Positions 8,453 to 18,416 are shown, numbered from the stretch's first letter. The stretch is 38,522 nucleotides of DNA from Candidatus Omnitrophota bacterium (GCA_016934335.1 JAFGTC010000234.1:1-38522); one strand, 5' to 3'. Notes: a model not told the origin generated them from the letters alone. A program made the numbers and translations.

Positions 8453-9238
8453 TTAATTATGTATTACGTAAGAGAAATAAGATGCGGGATCGAAGCCGAT
8501 GGTTAATTTCATGCCGATTAGAAATAAAATGGCGTATATCACCCCCGTGAAGATCTTTTCATTGATGCGCTTATTCATCCAAACACCCAAATAAGTTCCT
8601 ACCGGTACGAAAGGCAGAAGAAACAGGCTTTGCCTCATGCTGTCAAAATTGATCATATCATGATAAGCATAAGGTACTAATTTTGTTGCATTGACCGCCG
8701 TAAAAAAGAAAACCGTAGTTCCAACAAAGAGCCTGCGCCCCAAATGTTGCGGAAGAAGAAACATCGTGGCGGGCGGGCCGCCGGCGTGGGCCAGAGTGGA
8801 GGTTATCCCGACGCTGAAGCCGAAAAGCCAGCCATGCCAGGCTTGAGGCTTATAGGCTTCTAACCTCTTGAATATCCGAATCTTGATTATCTCATAAATC
8901 ACAAAAGCGATGGATATCGCGCCGATCATGACTTGAAGATATTCGTCTGCTTTTTTCCCTTCGATCATTCCCAAAAAAAGTCCGCAAACGGCGATTCCCA
9001 AAATCGCTCCGGGCAGCAGGCGGATCAAGTTTTGCCGATCGAATGTGTTTCGATAATGAAGGATCGCAAAAAAGTCGCAGGCGCATAACAGGGGAAGCAT
9101 GATTCCCAACGACGCTTTGGGATCGCCTGTGGCGATGATAAACATCGGTACGGCGGCGATTCCCACCCCTCCTCCAAAACCCGCTTTGGCGACGCCGATC
9201 AAAATCACGGCTAATGGCGCAAGAATGTAGTAAATCAT
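8453..9238 (-). CDS. TauE/SafE-family membrane permease
   Basis: 261 residues from ATG 9238. The protein is almost entirely hydrophobic, with about eight predicted TM segments in two related halves. The start MIYYILAPLAVILIGVAKAGFGGGVGIAAVPM carries the family's glycine-rich first helix, and the second half repeats it (GFSVGITSTLAHAGGPPATMFLLP). The family exports sulfite, sulfoacetate or related organosulfur anions, or takes up such compounds. The open frame extends upstream to 9460, but that 74-residue extension is Cys/His-rich, non-membrane and overlaps the flgK start on the other strand, so I reject it. The substrate is unknown, and no sulfur-metabolism genes are nearby. Confidence 0.88.
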   Translation of the reverse strand: MIYYILAPLAVILIGVAKAGFGGGVGIAAVPMFIIATGDPKASLGIMLPLLCACDFFAILHYRNTFDRQNLIRLLPGAILGIAVCGLFLGMIEGKKADEYLQVMIGAISIAFVIYEIIKIRIFKRLEAYKPQAWHGWLFGFSVGITSTLAHAGGPPATMFLLPQHLGRRLFVGTTVFFFTAVNATKLVPYAYHDMINFDSMRQSLFLLPFVPVGTYLGVWMNKRINEKIFTGVIYAILFLIGMKLTIGFDPASYFSYVIHN

Positions 9239-9433
9239 AAAGCATCCATGAGTTTTAATGTGGGAATCATGTTGTACACGGATTTGGGCGAAAAAACAAT
9301 ATCCCCGAAAGAAGATGGGCATGTCAGTTGCATTATAGAGAACAAAACATGAATTCAGGCATCGATGCCGGCAAAATTTGCCGCATTGGATGTTCTTTGA
9401 GGCAAAATCTAGCGAATCGATTTGAAATAGAAC

Positions 9434-12400
9434 ATGGTTACTCTCTTCGGTATTATTCATGTTGGATCGAGCGGCTTATCGGCGGCGCAGGCCGGTTTGA
9501 ACGTGACCGGCAACAATATTTCAAACGCCGATACTGAAGGATATTCCCGGCAAAGAATCGATCAAATTTCCAGCGACTCTATCATCCTGTCGAATGGAGC
9601 AATGGGGCAGGGCACGGAAGTGGTTTCGGTGGAGCGGATTCGGGACATGCTTTTGGAAAGTCAGATCAATAACGCCAAAAGCGATCAAAGTTATTATGAG
9701 AAACTTGATATAATTTATAATCAATTAGAAACGATTTTGAATGATCCCCTTAATTCCGTTTCGGACGACGCCGAACAAAATTCGACGAGCGGATTAAACA
9801 ACCTGCTCGCTCAGTTTTTTGACGCATTCAATGCATTATCCACTTCGCCGGAATCGCCTGAAACTCGCATTACAGTGATAGAAGCGGCGGAATCGCTGGC
9901 GAATGAATTTTCGACGATTTCGAGAGATTTAGAATCCCTGCTCGAAGATCTAAACAGCGAAGTCAAGGATGTTGTCGCCGGCATTAACCGGAAAACAAGT
10001 GAAATCGCTTCATTAAACAAACAGATTTCCGCCATCGAGAATGGAAGCCGGGTGAACGCCAATGATTATCGCGACCGCCGCGATCAACTTATCAATGAAC
10101 TGTCGGAACTTATTCCCATATCGACGACCGAAAATTCCAACGGTTCAGTGAATGTCGCGCTGGCCGGTCAGAAACTTGTCGACAACAATTCTCATACTCC
10201 TTTGCAACTCGAAATAACCGATTCCGGAGAGACCGGCGTTCGCGTAGGGAAAAATGGATTGGATGTAATCAATAATCAGATTCGAGAGGGAAAACTGGGA
10301 GCGATATTTGAAGCGCGGGAAGAGATTCTTCCAACGCTGCTACATGAAATCGATCAATTGGCGCAAGGCATCATCGTTGAAGTCAATCAAATTGTCAGCC
10401 GGGCGTCCGGCATAGAGGGATATCAGAGCGTGGAAAGCCATTTTGATTTTCCCGGTGGATCCGGCAAACCGGGCGCTTTGATGACTTTGGAGAAGATTTT
10501 TGCACAATCGGCGCAAGCAGGCGGCGGCGCGAACTCGGATCTCATACAGGACGGTTCGTTTTCCATTCGCATTGCCGATAAAGAGAACCACACTCTCGAT
10601 GATTTCGAAGTGTCTGTTGAAAAATCCGATACGTTGTACGATCTCGTTCAGCGAATCGATAGCAGCGACGGCGTTGTGCAGATGGCGCGCTCGGCGCTGA
10701 AATTCGATCCCATCTATACAAAACAAGCCTCATCCGCGATCGGCGTCAGGCAATCGGACATTGATCAGCCTGTCTCTTCTTTAGCCGTTTTATCCGGCGC
10801 CGCCATCGCAGAGACGCCCGGTTCTTACTCTTTCGAGATTCATCTCCGGAACGTTTCCGGCGGCGCCGTGGATGGAGACGCTTCGACGCCGGAAATCGAT
10901 CCATTTATCGTGACGATTGACGGCGATATGACGCTCGATGATATCGCGGCGGCGGTTGAAAGCGCAGGAGGCGGTCAATTACGGGCTCAGTTGGCATCCA
11001 GTCCGAGCGATCCGAATAAAGTAATTTTACAGATCAATGGCGTTCAAAAAGGCTCTTCGATTTCAATTCAAAACGATTCGTCGGGATTGATTGAAGCGCT
11101 TGATTTTGGATTGACCGATCCTTCCAAGCCTTTGGTCGGGGGGAGCGCTTCCGAAGCCTCGACTTTCTTTAGCGGTTCGTCATCCGATTCGCTTTTGGGA
11201 TCGGGGAGTCCGAGTTTCAACACGGTTTTCTCTGCATCCTCGCCGGCAGTCGTTGGAGAAGGGACGTTTGAATTGGTCGTCGTCAACGATCAAAACAAAT
11301 TGGCCGCGTCGGAGACGATCACGATTTCATCCTCGGGAATTTCCACCTTGGATGATCTGGCGAACGCCATCGAATCGGTCAATTCCCATCTTTCCGTCGA
11401 GATTACTGACGAGAAAGAAATGATTATCCGCGCCTCCAACAATTACACGTTCTTTTTCCAGAACGATGAAACCGGTTTGATCGACGCCATGGGCTTTTCG
11501 GATATCGACGGATACGGACAAATCGGCGGCCAGCCATTTCAGGATGGATCCTTTGAAATTGTCGTGGTCAATGAGGGCGGCGTTGTAACAAATATCGTGG
11601 AAGCGCCGGTGCATGCGGATCCTTCTTATAACGGAGGATTGTATTCGCTCAATGACATCGTGGATCAGATCAATCAGTCGCTCAGCGCCGCCGGAGCGCC
11701 GCTCAAGGCTTCCCTTGTGGAAGATCCGACCGATCCCACACGAAATCAATTACAGATCACCGCGGAGGAGGGATATGAATTCACCTTCCGCAGCGATGAC
11801 AGCCTGCTGCTCTCTGCGCTGGGATTCATGGATGGAGCTGTTTTGGAAACTGACGGAGGCAATCCGATTTTAGGAGCGGAAAATGTCGTCGCCGTCGGCG
11901 ATTCCATTGGAGGTTTGGTCCGGGCGGAAATCAACGAAGAAGGGAATATCAAGATATCGACGTCCGGGTCAAATCAATTAACTTTCACAGGGGATGACAG
12001 CAATTTTCTGGCGGCGGCGGGAATTAATGCTTTATTCACAGGCGACTGCGCCGGTTCGATGAGCGTCAATGAGGATATGATCGAGAATTTCAATCTTCTC
12101 GGCGCTTCCGCCAATGGCGCCCAGGGCGGCAACGAGGCGGCGCTGGCCGTCGCGGAATTGCAGAACAAGACTGTTTTCAAGAACATGACATTGAATGACT
12201 ATTATCGCACGATCATCGCCAAACTCGGCAGCGAGGGAAATCGAACCGATCAATTGCGGCAGTCGTGCAATGATATTCTCACGGAGTTGGAAACTCTCCG
12301 CGAACAGGAATCGGGCGTCTCGCTCGATGAAGAGTCGATCAATATTATCCGCTATCAACAAGCCTATCAGGCGGCGGCGCAGTTCATAAAGACCATCGAT

Positions 12401-12439
12401 GAATTAATGGATGTGGTCATCAATCGAATTGGCGCTTGA
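9434..12439 (+). CDS. flgK: Flagellar hook-associated protein FlgK, strongly enlarged
   Basis: 1001 residues against about 550-650 for typical FlgK. The N-terminal D0/D1 region is canonical (GSSGLSAAQAGLNVTGNNIS, NADTEGYSRQR; about 10-42), with a long coiled coil at 80-230. The C-terminal D0 is also canonical (GVSLDEESINIIRYQQAYQAAAQFIKTIDELMDVVI; 961-996). Between about 370 and 870 lie tandem modules sharing one plan: a G[ST]FEIVVVN-like strand, TLDDLAxAI helix, short beta run and a closing SGLIDALGF-like helix. Approximate limits are 373-420 (partial), 463-560, 608-690, 703-800 and 827-868. They resemble Flagellin_IN-type surface domains. FlgK is the first junction protein between hook and filament and is exported by the flagellar type III system. 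There is no clear Shine-Dalgarno or flagellar promoter. flgL follows after 30 bases. Confidence 0.95.
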   Translation: MVTLFGIIHVGSSGLSAAQAGLNVTGNNISNADTEGYSRQRIDQISSDSIILSNGAMGQGTEVVSVERIRDMLLESQINNAKSDQSYYEKLDIIYNQLETILNDPLNSVSDDAEQNSTSGLNNLLAQFFDAFNALSTSPESPETRITVIEAAESLANEFSTISRDLESLLEDLNSEVKDVVAGINRKTSEIASLNKQISAIENGSRVNANDYRDRRDQLINELSELIPISTTENSNGSVNVALAGQKLVDNNSHTPLQLEITDSGETGVRVGKNGLDVINNQIREGKLGAIFEAREEILPTLLHEIDQLAQGIIVEVNQIVSRASGIEGYQSVESHFDFPGGSGKPGALMTLEKIFAQSAQAGGGANSDLIQDGSFSIRIADKENHTLDDFEVSVEKSDTLYDLVQRIDSSDGVVQMARSALKFDPIYTKQASSAIGVRQSDIDQPVSSLAVLSGAAIAETPGSYSFEIHLRNVSGGAVDGDASTPEIDPFIVTIDGDMTLDDIAAAVESAGGGQLRAQLASSPSDPNKVILQINGVQKGSSISIQNDSSGLIEALDFGLTDPSKPLVGGSASEASTFFSGSSSDSLLGSGSPSFNTVFSASSPAVVGEGTFELVVVNDQNKLAASETITISSSGISTLDDLANAIESVNSHLSVEITDEKEMIIRASNNYTFFFQNDETGLIDAMGFSDIDGYGQIGGQPFQDGSFEIVVVNEGGVVTNIVEAPVHADPSYNGGLYSLNDIVDQINQSLSAAGAPLKASLVEDPTDPTRNQLQITAEEGYEFTFRSDDSLLLSALGFMDGAVLETDGGNPILGAENVVAVGDSIGGLVRAEINEEGNIKISTSGSNQLTFTGDDSNFLAAAGINALFTGDCAGSMSVNEDMIENFNLLGASANGAQGGNEAALAVAELQNKTVFKNMTLNDYYRTIIAKLGSEGNRTDQLRQSCNDILTELETLREQESGVSLDEESINIIRYQQAYQAAAQFIKTIDELMDVVINRIGA

Positions 12440-12469
12440 TGCAGCCCGTAAACAGGATGGATCATTATC

Positions 12470-15211
12470 ATGGTTCGAATAACACAAAGTCTTTTAAGCA
12501 GCCAATCGCTTTTTTATTTGCAAAACAATATTCAACGCCTTTCCAATATCCAGAATATTCTTTCCACCGGCAAGCAAATCAATGAACCGAGCGACGATCC
12601 CTCCGCCTATTCTTCGGCGCTGAGTCTGCGCACGTCGATTCTCCAGGGGCAGAGTTATCAGAGCAATCTGGAGTCGGCGCGCAGCATGTTGGAAATGACA
12701 GAATCAACTTTAAACACGGTGACGGAGACTCTTCAAACGATTCGGGAAATGGCGGTGCAGGGCGCCAGCGACATCGGCGCGGATGCGCGGACGTCGTTGG
12801 CGATCGAAGTCAGAGAACTCTATGATTACATTCTGGATCTGGCTAACACTACTTACAACGGCCAGAATCTTTTCGGCGGCAGCTGCACGCAGGGGCAGGC
12901 GTTTTCCGTCCAGGGAGGCGTCGTGATCTACAACGGCGACGATGATCAACGGCAGGTGTTAATCGGCAATGCGTCGAAAATCACGACGAACATAACGGGC
13001 GCCGACGCCTTTTTGCATACAACCAATCAAATTACGGGCGCCGTCAGCCTCAAAGATGCGAGCGCCCCTTTGTCGGAGCAATTAAATCTTGTCAATTCCG
13101 GGTTTCCCAATACGCCGTCGATCCCGGATAAACCGGCCTCTTCGAGAATCGATCCTTCGCCGAATCCCGCTAACAATCCGAACGATAAATCCAATCGATA
13201 CGCGACGTTTCAAATCTATAATACGGAAATTCGAGTCGATCTGAGCGTCGATTCGCTGGAAGACGTGGTGAATCGCATCAACGCCGTCGTCCCCGCCGTC
13301 GAGGCGAGCATCAATGATCAAAATCGTCTTGTGATTTCTTCGAATCGATCCGAATCGCTGCAACTGCAGGATGGAGCGCGTTCGATTGGATTCGAAGGCG
13401 ATCCACCTTCGGGCGTCAATCTGTTGAGCGCTTTGGGCATGAATCAACGGATCGAAAGTACGCGGTTGTTCAATCAGGGCTATCCCGCTTCCAATCCATT
13501 GATAGACAGTGCGGCCGATCCCGCTCCGGCGCGCAGCGCAGTCCAAGTGGAGGCGAATTCCTTTTTGTTTGCCGGCGCCAATACCGGGCCGGATCATTCT
13601 CCCGACTCGTCTTTCGGAGACAACCTGGCCTTAACCAATGTGGATGAAAACGGCAATGACGCCTATCTGATCAACGGAAATCCCGATTTCATCAATCAAA
13701 TGGAAGCCTTGCGCATCACCATCGACGATGAAGTCATCGATGTGGATTTGCGCGCGTTGACGCAGGGGTATGATTTTGACGGGATTCAAGGAAATGAAGA
13801 CGACGTCGCCGGCTCGACGATTGACGATCTTTTGGATTTGATCAACAATCACCCGCAACTGGATGGCCGGATTACGGCGTATATCAACGCGGCCGGCAGC
13901 GGAATCGAACTGTCGGCGGCCGGCAGCGTAGACAATTTTCAGGTGGAGAATGTGCGTTGTCTTTTCGGACGCGACATCACCAGGCAAGTGGAGATCGATC
14001 CGGTTACAGGCCAAGCGTCAGTCGTTGACGCCGGCGAGATCACTTTGAATACCAGACTGGACGATCTGCCGGGCGCGCTGGTTGACGAAGACCGCGGCAG
14101 CCGAGGCATACGACGCACGCTGGCCTCCGCGGCGGAAAATGAAAACTATTTGAATTGGGGATTGATCTCAATCAGCAACGACGGAAAAACCGCCGCCGTC
14201 GATTTGAGCAAAGCGGAAACCATCGGCGATGTGATTAACGCCGTCAATGATTCAAAGGTCGGCGTGAAAGCGAAAATTAACGCTTCGGGAACGGGGATCG
14301 ATATCGTCTCCATAACGGGCGGCGGCAAGTTGAGCGTCGTTGATTTATATGACAGCACGACGGCGCGCGATCTGGGCTTGTTTCAAAATTCCAAATCGGC
14401 GCGCATCGCATCTCATGGAGGAATTGATGAAACAGACGCTATAGCGAGCGCATTTCCGCCCGCGGTGAGCGGATCGTTTGAGATCGAGGTTCGCGACGCC
14501 GCCGGCGCACTGTTGGAAGTCTATACGATCGACGTGGACGCGAGCGTTCCCGGCGGCGATACGCTAAAGTCGCTCGCCCGGAAAATCGATGAAGCCGACG
14601 GGCGATCCGGTTCGAGCGCGGGCTTGATATCGGCTTATATCCAAGACGGCGCATTGAATATCGTCAGCAATTACAATGAACACACTCTTTCCATCGATCC
14701 CGCCAATGATACAACGGGGACGGATGCATCTTCGCGCATCACGAATCTGCTTGGGATCAATCAATACACGTTTACGTCCGAAGCGGAAACGGAAAACTAC
14801 CCGCCCTATACAAGCGCGCAAAACACTGCATCCATTCTTGGGATCAATCAGCAGGGAAGCGTGAATGAGATTCAAGGAAGCAACCTATTCAATACGATTC
14901 AAACCCTGGAGCTCGCTTTGCGGGAGGATGATGACGAAGGAATTTCTCAGGCGCTTAAAAACATCGACGCCGACTTGGAAGCGATTTTGAACAGCCGAAC
15001 GGCGCTGGGCATCCGGCTGAATCGGCTCGATTCGGCCCAAAATGATTTAATAAATCGCGAAGGTTTTTTGCAGGATGGATTATCCAATATTGAAGACGCC
15101 GACTTGGCGGAGGCGATCACGAAGTATACGGAAGCCGAAAACGCTTACTCGGCGGCGCTTCAAGTTTCTTCTCGCGTACTTCAGAAGTCGCTGCTGGATT
15201 ATCTTTCCTAA
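12470..15211 (+). CDS. flgL: Flagellar hook-associated protein FlgL, strongly enlarged
   Basis: 913 residues, whereas typical FlgL is about 300-400. The N-terminus (MVRITQSLL, LSTGKQINEPSDDPSAYSSALSLR, LANTTYNGQNLFGGS; 1-138) and C-terminus (LGIRLNRLDSAQNDL to the SSRVLQKSLLDYLS end; 846-913) are unmistakable flagellin-like D0/D1 segments. The insert from about 240 to 770 has modules at about 241-325, 408-500, 564-636 and 667-763. These use the same strand/[ST][IL]xDVxxxIN-helix/strand plan as the insert of the adjacent FlgK. Asp/Asn-rich loops are frequent. FlgL is the second hook-filament junction protein. AGGATGG lies about 12 bases before the ATG; co-transcription with flgK is likely and a terminator follows. 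No csrA, fliW or flagellin gene is adjacent. Confidence 0.95.
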   Translation: MVRITQSLLSSQSLFYLQNNIQRLSNIQNILSTGKQINEPSDDPSAYSSALSLRTSILQGQSYQSNLESARSMLEMTESTLNTVTETLQTIREMAVQGASDIGADARTSLAIEVRELYDYILDLANTTYNGQNLFGGSCTQGQAFSVQGGVVIYNGDDDQRQVLIGNASKITTNITGADAFLHTTNQITGAVSLKDASAPLSEQLNLVNSGFPNTPSIPDKPASSRIDPSPNPANNPNDKSNRYATFQIYNTEIRVDLSVDSLEDVVNRINAVVPAVEASINDQNRLVISSNRSESLQLQDGARSIGFEGDPPSGVNLLSALGMNQRIESTRLFNQGYPASNPLIDSAADPAPARSAVQVEANSFLFAGANTGPDHSPDSSFGDNLALTNVDENGNDAYLINGNPDFINQMEALRITIDDEVIDVDLRALTQGYDFDGIQGNEDDVAGSTIDDLLDLINNHPQLDGRITAYINAAGSGIELSAAGSVDNFQVENVRCLFGRDITRQVEIDPVTGQASVVDAGEITLNTRLDDLPGALVDEDRGSRGIRRTLASAAENENYLNWGLISISNDGKTAAVDLSKAETIGDVINAVNDSKVGVKAKINASGTGIDIVSITGGGKLSVVDLYDSTTARDLGLFQNSKSARIASHGGIDETDAIASAFPPAVSGSFEIEVRDAAGALLEVYTIDVDASVPGGDTLKSLARKIDEADGRSGSSAGLISAYIQDGALNIVSNYNEHTLSIDPANDTTGTDASSRITNLLGINQYTFTSEAETENYPPYTSAQNTASILGINQQGSVNEIQGSNLFNTIQTLELALREDDDEGISQALKNIDADLEAILNSRTALGIRLNRLDSAQNDLINREGFLQDGLSNIEDADLAEAITKYTEAENAYSAALQVSSRVLQKSLLDYLS

Positions 15212-15228
15212 AAGCCCTAATCCATACC

Positions 15229-15269
15229 AAAAAATCCGGTTCGAGAAATCTAGCAAGCCGGATTTTTTC
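15229..15269. terminator. Bidirectional rho-independent terminator
   Basis: An 11-bp stem (A6-TCCGG at 15229-15239 with CCGGA-T6 at 15258-15268) encloses an 18-base loop. The A-run and T-run make it usable from both strands, between flgL and the convergent TPR gene. Confidence 0.8.
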
Positions 15270-15285
15270 TTGGATTTCAGCAGAA

Positions 15286-15606
15286 TTACATCATGCCCAT
15301 GCCCAACTGGCGGGAGATGGCCAACGCTTCCTCCGCTTCATGGATCATTCCTTTTTTGACAAAGATGCGTGAAAGATTGGTGTACATCAGCGGCTCGCGC
15401 GGATCGAGTTCAACGGCTTTTTTTGCAGATTCCAACGCTTTGTCCAAATCGCCCATCTGCTGATGCGACATAGAAATAGCCATGTGAATTTCTCCGTCGT
15501 CGGGATCGATTTCCAGGGCTTTTTCGTATTCCACGATCGCTTCCTGGTTTTTCCCTTCGCCGAATAAATCGAGGCCCTTGTTGTAATGTTCTTTTTTGGC
15601 GTCCAT
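15286..15606 (-). CDS. Small TPR-repeat protein
   Basis: 106 residues from ATG 15606, which has AGGAG 7 bases upstream; the open frame continues to 15723 but the extension lacks repeat structure. Three TPR units fill almost the whole protein: about 8-37 (YNKGLDLFGEGKNQEAIVEYEKALEIDP), 40-71 (IHMAISMSHQQMGDLDKALESAKKAVELDP) and 74-104 (YTNLSRIFVKKGMIHEAEEALAISRQLG). There is no signal peptide or TM segment, so it is a cytoplasmic protein-interaction module. The partner is unknown. It stands alone on the minus strand between flgL and a glycosyltransferase. Confidence 0.85.
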   Translation of the reverse strand: MDAKKEHYNKGLDLFGEGKNQEAIVEYEKALEIDPDDGEIHMAISMSHQQMGDLDKALESAKKAVELDPREPLMYTNLSRIFVKKGMIHEAEEALAISRQLGMGMM

Positions 15607-15875
15607 GAATCGCTCCTGTGTTTGTTTAATACCGAATAAGTGTAGCACAGATGCAAATTCCCGCCAGCGCGTCGTATTTTTCCGGGGAATTTCACCAAGG
15701 CGGAAGTTTTTTTGATACAGCAATCTGATCAGTCGGATTATATCCGCTTGGCTTATTGGCGTGTACGAAGTTCATCTCCGCGTTTGAGCGCTTCCATGGT
15801 ATCCTTGGTTTTGGAATTCATTTTGGTTTTTGTGTTCTCACAAGTCCAAGCAACAATATCAACGAAATTAGAATC

Positions 15876-17456
15876 ATGAAGAAGCAAACTGTATGTTTGA
15901 TTGTCTTATTGCTGGCCGGATCTTTTCTGCTCCGGTTTGCAGGGCTGTCTTCCAATCCTCCCGGATTCTTTCGCGATGAAGCGGATAAAGGGTATACCTC
16001 CTATTGCCTCCTGCAGGCGGGTCAGGATCAATCGGGGCGGTCTTGGCCGCTGTTCGTACAGGCCATGAAGGTCACGACGTCCGCCGTGTATCAGTACGTG
16101 GATTTACCTTTTATCGCCGCGTTGGGATTGACCGAACAAGCCGTGCGGCTGCCCGCTTGTCTGGCGGGCGTTCTGTCTGTCTGCGCATCGTTTCTATTGG
16201 CTCGATCGTTATGGGGAACGGCTGCCGGTTTGTGGGCCGGCTTGTTTGTCGCTTTGTCGCCCTGGAGCCTGCTGCTCAGCCGCTGGGCCAATCAATCGAT
16301 CTTGCTTACCTTCAGCATACCGCTGGGAATTTACTTGTTCGTTCGGCAAAAAGAACGCCCCTTTCCCTCGATTCATCATTCCTGGGCGGCGTCCTGCTGC
16401 TTTTTGCTCGCGCTGTATACATACGCGCCGGCGCGAATGTATATACCGGTTTTCTGCGTTTTGATTTGGCTGGCGTCGCTGTCGCGCGTGTCGTTATCCC
16501 GGGAGCATCGCAGATCGTTTTTTCTGTCCGGATCGATTTTCTTCACCGTCTTCGCTGTGGGATGCATCCCATTGGCGCATCATCTTCTCTATGAAAGCGC
16601 GGAAAGCGGAGCGCGGCTTTCGCAAATCACCATCCATGACGGGCAGTCGCTGTTTTCCATGATTCGCGAATGGATCGGCAACTATTTTCTTCATTTTTCG
16701 CCGGGATTTTTGTGGATTAGAGGCGATGAAAATCTTCGCCACAGCACAGCGCTTTTCGGGCAGCTGCACATCTATCTCATCCCGCTGATTCTTATGGGCT
16801 TGGTGCGCGCATTAAAAACGCGTTCGCGGATCGATCGCATTTTACTTATTTGGCTTTTTATGTTTCCCATCGCCTCCGCTTTCACCCGCGAGAGCATCCC
16901 GCATGCGCTGCGCAGCGTGTTCGCGGTTCCGGCGTTTCATGTGACGGCGGCGTATGGATTAACCGCCTGGCGCGAGTGGAGGCCTTGCCTGGAAAAGCGA
17001 TTCTCGGTCGATGGAGTCAAAGCCGCCGTGCGATTGTGGACGGCGGCCTTGATCCTGCTGCCGGCGATTCATCTCTACGATCTCTTTTTTCAATATCCCC
17101 GCTATGCGGCCATGGATTGGGAATACGGCTACAAGGAGGCGGTCGAATGGTGGAAGACGCATCGCGCCGAAGCCGACAGTGCGCTGGTCTCCGGATTGGC
17201 GGAATATCCTTACGTCTTTTTCCTGTTTTACGATGAATATCCTCCTGAACAATGGATCGCCCGTCAGCGCATCGACGGAGTGGAGTTTGTTCCGACGGGG
17301 CGGCCGACGCAGTCTGTTCTGAATCCCGAAGAAGGGCGGGTGTTGTATTTGCTTCGGCCGGATGAACTGCAGATGGCCATGCCCGACGCGGTTATTCAAC
17401 TGCCGACCGGCGAAGCGATCTGGAAATGGGTGGCTTGGGGGAAGCGCCGAGAGTAG
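15876..17456 (+). CDS. Integral membrane GT-C glycosyltransferase (PMT/ArnT-like, GT39/GT83 type)
   Basis: 526 residues from ATG 15876; an upstream TTG extension to 15756 is rejected because TM1 begins directly after MKKQ. The first extracytoplasmic loop carries the GT-C acidic pair Asp34-Glu35 in NPPGFFRDEADKGY, the position used by PMT and ArnT enzymes that take sugars from polyprenyl-phosphate donors. Roughly ten TM helices follow (for example 61-80, 110-145, 150-170, 195-225 and 265-300), then a small soluble C-terminal domain from about 430. The likely role is transfer of a lipid-linked sugar to a periplasmic acceptor (lipid, glycan or protein); the substrate cannot be read from sequence. 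The flippase and GT4 genes nearby support a surface-glycan context. Confidence 0.8.
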   Translation: MKKQTVCLIVLLLAGSFLLRFAGLSSNPPGFFRDEADKGYTSYCLLQAGQDQSGRSWPLFVQAMKVTTSAVYQYVDLPFIAALGLTEQAVRLPACLAGVLSVCASFLLARSLWGTAAGLWAGLFVALSPWSLLLSRWANQSILLTFSIPLGIYLFVRQKERPFPSIHHSWAASCCFLLALYTYAPARMYIPVFCVLIWLASLSRVSLSREHRRSFFLSGSIFFTVFAVGCIPLAHHLLYESAESGARLSQITIHDGQSLFSMIREWIGNYFLHFSPGFLWIRGDENLRHSTALFGQLHIYLIPLILMGLVRALKTRSRIDRILLIWLFMFPIASAFTRESIPHALRSVFAVPAFHVTAAYGLTAWREWRPCLEKRFSVDGVKAAVRLWTAALILLPAIHLYDLFFQYPRYAAMDWEYGYKEAVEWWKTHRAEADSALVSGLAEYPYVFFLFYDEYPPEQWIARQRIDGVEFVPTGRPTQSVLNPEEGRVLYLLRPDELQMAMPDAVIQLPTGEAIWKWVAWGKRRE

Positions 17457-17547
17457 GAAGATCGCAACGGCGGCCTTTGCGTCTTTGGATCTGCAAAGTA
17501 TATATAAAAGATAGGAATTTAATAAAAACAATGGAAAGTAATATTTA

Positions 17548-18324
17548 ATGGATATTTATCAAATCGCTCAGGAAATGCGGCCGGTCATGTATCAAGCCGG
17601 CGAAATCGCGAAGAAATACTTTTTGAATGTAAAAGCCGAACGGAAGGCCGATCACAGTTTTGTCACCAAGGCCGACCGAGAAGTCGAAACTTTTTTGAAA
17701 GAAGAAATTCATCGTCTCTTTCCCGATCACGGCGTGCTCGGGGAGGAATTCGGCGAACATCAACTGGATGATTCGGACAGTGTTTGGGCCATCGATCCCA
17801 TCGACGGCACGGCGCCCTTCGTTTATGAATTGCCGGTGTGGGGCGTCTCGGTGGGGCTTCTTCATAAGCGTAAAGGCGTGTTGGGATTCGTTTATCTACC
17901 GGTAATGGATGAAATGTATTGGGCGGTTGCGGGCGGTCCGGCGTTTGTGAACGAGCGGGAAATTCAAGTTTGCGAGCCGCGCGACATGGGGCGCGGAACC
18001 TGCATCGTCGCTCCCTCCATCACCTTCCGCGGTTTGGATGCGCAATACGAGGGCCGGGCGCTGGCGTTTGGATCGGCGGCGGCGCATATCTGCTATGTGG
18101 CAAGGGGCAAGATTCAGGGAGGCGTTTTAATGAAAGTGCGCCTCTGGGACATCGCCGCAGCCGCAGTGGTTCTCGAAGCGGCCGGCGGCGAGTTGATCTA
18201 CCTTTCCGGAGATCCGGTCGATTTGGGAGCATTATTGGACGGCAGCCGCGTCCGCGAACCATTCTGCATCGGCCGGCCCGAAAACGCCCGTCAACTGACG
18301 AAACTTATTAAGGATATTGAGTAA
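17548..18324 (+). CDS. Inositol-monophosphatase-family phosphatase
   Basis: 258 residues, standard for the family. The metal-binding motifs are present: GEEFGE with Glu66/Glu67, DPIDGT at 83-88 (Asp83, Asp86) and LWDIAAAAVVLEAAGGE with Asp201. The lithium-sensitive Mg-dependent fold includes inositol-1-phosphatases, histidinol-phosphatases of the HisN type, CysQ (PAP phosphatase) and archaeal-type FBPases. The Thr after DPIDG is followed by APF rather than the usual NF, which slightly favours a HisN or CysQ-like member over SuhB, but this is weak. GGAAAG lies about 9 bases before the ATG. The gene follows the GT-C gene by 91 bases, and a terminator comes after it. Confidence 0.88.
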   Translation: MDIYQIAQEMRPVMYQAGEIAKKYFLNVKAERKADHSFVTKADREVETFLKEEIHRLFPDHGVLGEEFGEHQLDDSDSVWAIDPIDGTAPFVYELPVWGVSVGLLHKRKGVLGFVYLPVMDEMYWAVAGGPAFVNEREIQVCEPRDMGRGTCIVAPSITFRGLDAQYEGRALAFGSAAAHICYVARGKIQGGVLMKVRLWDIAAAAVVLEAAGGELIYLSGDPVDLGALLDGSRVREPFCIGRPENARQLTKLIKDIE

Positions 18325-18337
18325 GATTCACTTTAGT

Positions 18338-18386
18338 CTCGAAAGCAAGGAAGCATTCTCGTTGGATTGCTTCCAACGCTCTCGAG
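18338..18386. repeat. Imperfect inverted repeat after the IMPase gene
   Basis: CTCGA (18338) and TCGAG (18386) form the outer arms, and GGAAGCA/TGCTTCC the inner arms, of a 49-base imperfect hairpin. No T-run follows it, so it is not a classical terminator. Confidence 0.4.
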
Positions 18387-18416
18387 GCATCATTTCATGA
18401 AAGACGCTACTTTTTT

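Noticed and set aside
9239..9460. N-terminal extension of the TauE-like gene
   Set aside because: The 74 residues are Cys/His-rich, not membrane-like, and overlap the start of flgK on the other strand; the family begins at the ATG at 9238.
15238..15246. GGTTCGAG resembling a tRNA T-loop
   Set aside because: It lies in the loop of the flgL terminator, and no acceptor, D or anticodon arms can be drawn around it.
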